Shown piece after piece: positions 62,561 through 64,000 of a DNA stretch of 64,000 nt. The translations under genes and the position numbers were made by a program. The notes beneath the pieces were generated by a model. That model was not told the DNA's origin. It worked only from the letters and a program-made list of their open reading frames with translations, and searched no databases. Each line of letters starts with the position of its first letter. Position 1 is the first letter of the stretch. This stretch comes from Algisphaera agarilytica (lineage in GTDB: Bacteria > Planctomycetota > Phycisphaerae > Phycisphaerales > Phycisphaeraceae), in NCBI RefSeq assembly GCF_014207595.1, contig NZ_JACHGY010000001.1, forward strand, positions 2,796,836 to 2,860,835. The letters are read 5' to 3'.

Positions 62561-64000
62561 ATGAGATTGGAGCATGGGTTGAAGTCTTCCACTGCGGTGT
62601 TGGCGGCGGGTATTGCTTTGAGTTGTTTGGGCGGGCAAGCCCAGGCGGCGGGCCCACTCGAATATTCCGTTGATGAAAGCTACAGCATCCAAGCCCGGGC
62701 GCAGACTTCGACTTCAGCGTCGGGTGCGGTGACCTACACGGTGGATGAAAACTACACCGTCCAAGCCAGCAGCAACTTTGTGACGAGCGTGGGCGGCACG
62801 TTCTCGGGTTCTGCGGTGAACAACCTGATCGGCGCAAACCGGTTCTATAACGCTGGGTACACCGGCGGGGGCACCATCGCGTCGAACATCGAAGCGGGCC
62901 ACGTCTGGGGCACGGGGGCGGGCCACACCTCGCTGACCCACGTCACCCAATACGTCGACGCCGGGCTCGGCGGACAGAACGGCGACTTCGATCGCCACGC
63001 CACCTGGGTCGGGCAAGCCATCGGCGGACGCCCCGCAGGAGACAACGTCGCCAGCGGCATCGCCACGGGCACCGACCTGCGCTCGGGCGCGATCGCGACC
63101 AGCTGGACAGGTTCGCCTTATTCGCTGGGCTTCAGCATCAACGCCACGAGCTTCTACACCCCGTTTGCTTCCGGCGTGACCGGCTTCGGCACCGCGGATG
63201 TGATCAACAGTTCCTGGGGGTTCACCGACCCCGAGGGCGACAGCTTCTTTACCGTGCAGATCGACGGACTGGCCAACGCCAACCCGAATAGCACCATGGT
63301 CTTCTCGGCGGGCAATGCCGGGCCGACCGCCAACACCGTCGGCGGCGCGGGCTCGGGCTACAACTCGATCACCGTCGGTGCCTTGGCCAACGACGGCAGC
63401 GACAACTACGACCAGATGGCGGCGTTCTCCAGCCGAGGCCCGCAGGACTACGACGACCCGTCCCAATCGGTCTCGCCCGGCGTCCGTGCTCCCGTGGATA
63501 TCGCCGCCCCCGGCGACACCCTGACGCTCGCGTTCTACGGCGGCACTACCGGCGGCAACACCGGGGGCACCGCATCCGCAGGGAACAGCCTCTACAGCCC
63601 GTTTGTCGCCGGCACCAGCTTCGCTGCCCCGACCACCGCCGGTGCGATCGCACTGATGCACGACGCGGCCAACGTCGCCACCGGCAGCGCCAGCGGCTCG
63701 GCGCTGCCCAGCGCCGCCCACGACACCCGCGTGATTAAAGCCACCCTGCTCAACGCGGCCGACAAGGTCCGTCAGAACGATGGCTCGGCGTGGGACAACG
63801 GACAGGCCGACGTGGCCGGCGTCGTGACCACCACCCAGTCACTGGACTTCGAGTCCGGCGCAGGCGGCTTGAACATGGACGCCACCTTCGACCAGTACCT
63901 GACCGGTGAAACCGACATCGTCGGGATTTCCGGCGGCACCAGCGCCTTCGGTCACGGTTGGGACTTTGCCTCGGTCACTGGCGGGGCGGGCAACTCCACC
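62561..64000 (+). CDS. Subtilisin-like (S8) serine peptidase, cut off by the window end
   Basis: At least 480 residues; the frame is open at the right edge. A signal peptide (about residues 1-29, ending QAQA) is followed by a short repeat (YSVDESYSIQA then YTVDENYTVQA). The peptidase fold shows catalytic His in FDRHATWVG, the oxyanion region VINSSWG with FSAGNAGP, and catalytic Ser in GTSFAAPTTAG. Where subtilases usually have Asp (V-x-D-T/S-G), the sequence reads ASNIEAGHVWG, with Glu. GAGGAG lies about 9 bases before ATG 62561. As a secreted protein it may end in a PEP-CTERM signal outside the window. Confidence 0.85.
   Translation, partial: MRLEHGLKSSTAVLAAGIALSCLGGQAQAAGPLEYSVDESYSIQARAQTSTSASGAVTYTVDENYTVQASSNFVTSVGGTFSGSAVNNLIGANRFYNAGYTGGGTIASNIEAGHVWGTGAGHTSLTHVTQYVDAGLGGQNGDFDRHATWVGQAIGGRPAGDNVASGIATGTDLRSGAIATSWTGSPYSLGFSINATSFYTPFASGVTGFGTADVINSSWGFTDPEGDSFFTVQIDGLANANPNSTMVFSAGNAGPTANTVGGAGSGYNSITVGALANDGSDNYDQMAAFSSRGPQDYDDPSQSVSPGVRAPVDIAAPGDTLTLAFYGGTTGGNTGGTASAGNSLYSPFVAGTSFAAPTTAGAIALMHDAANVATGSASGSALPSAAHDTRVIKATLLNAADKVRQNDGSAWDNGQADVAGVVTTTQSLDFESGAGGLNMDATFDQYLTGETDIVGISGGTSAFGHGWDFASVTGGAGNST

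Overview
The window is a GC-rich bacterial chromosome segment, most likely from a Planctomycetota bacterium of the class Phycisphaerae. The clues are a PEP-CTERM-tailed secreted enzyme, a cluster of sulfatases with a true formylglycine-generating enzyme, a fused SecDF, a DUF5658 membrane protein, eukaryote-like glutamine synthetase II, a plant-like tRNase Z, and a 23S-5S rRNA operon with no 16S gene beside it. This placement rests on family knowledge and was not tested by a search.

Layout. 1-5 kb: a PEP-CTERM vanadium haloperoxidase-like protein, then a long TPR-repeat gene split by one in-frame TGA. 5-12 kb: Nudix hydrolase, rhomboid protease, then tgt-yajC-secDF. 12-19 kb: a beta-flower protein, rsmJ and tRNase Z on the minus strand; a DUF5658 gene behind a well-matched sigma-54 promoter; a BtpA-like protein; a FixJ-type regulator; glnII. 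19-29 kb: a tRNA-Cys with an unusually long variable arm, an MsbA-type ABC exporter, an Spx/ArsC protein, a five-gene peptide ABC importer, gluconokinase and tRNA-Ser. 29-33.2 kb: the 23S-5S operon with promoter, boxA, processing stem and terminator. 33.3-36.7 kb: a restriction-modification locus resembling type IIB (BcgI-like) systems, whose nuclease-methyltransferase gene carries two in-frame TAA codons. 36.8-38 kb: a zinc-ribbon gene holding half of a palindromic repeat. 38-41.9 kb: a complete class I P450 system (ferredoxin, reductase, P450) divergent from an AraC regulator. 42-46 kb: a flavin-dependent halogenase-like oxidoreductase and three RRM RNA-binding proteins with long leaders. 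46-51.5 kb: amino-acid permease, DUF4870, YpdA-like reductase, four-helix-bundle protein, GNAT and a lipoprotein aspartic protease. 51.6-57.1 kb: HAD phosphatase, sulfatase, formylglycine-generating enzyme, second sulfatase. 57.2-64 kb: a disulfide oxidoreductase-like flavoprotein, guaA, a membrane protein, aroB and a subtilase cut off by the window end.

The points most worth a second look are the broken BcgI-like locus with its duplicated specificity subunit, the long-armed tRNA-Cys, a palindromic repeat family with two complete copies and one half copy (the half copy translated in frame inside a gene), the single-stop TPR gene, the sigma-54 promoter, and an orphan minus-strand terminator near 46.1 kb.
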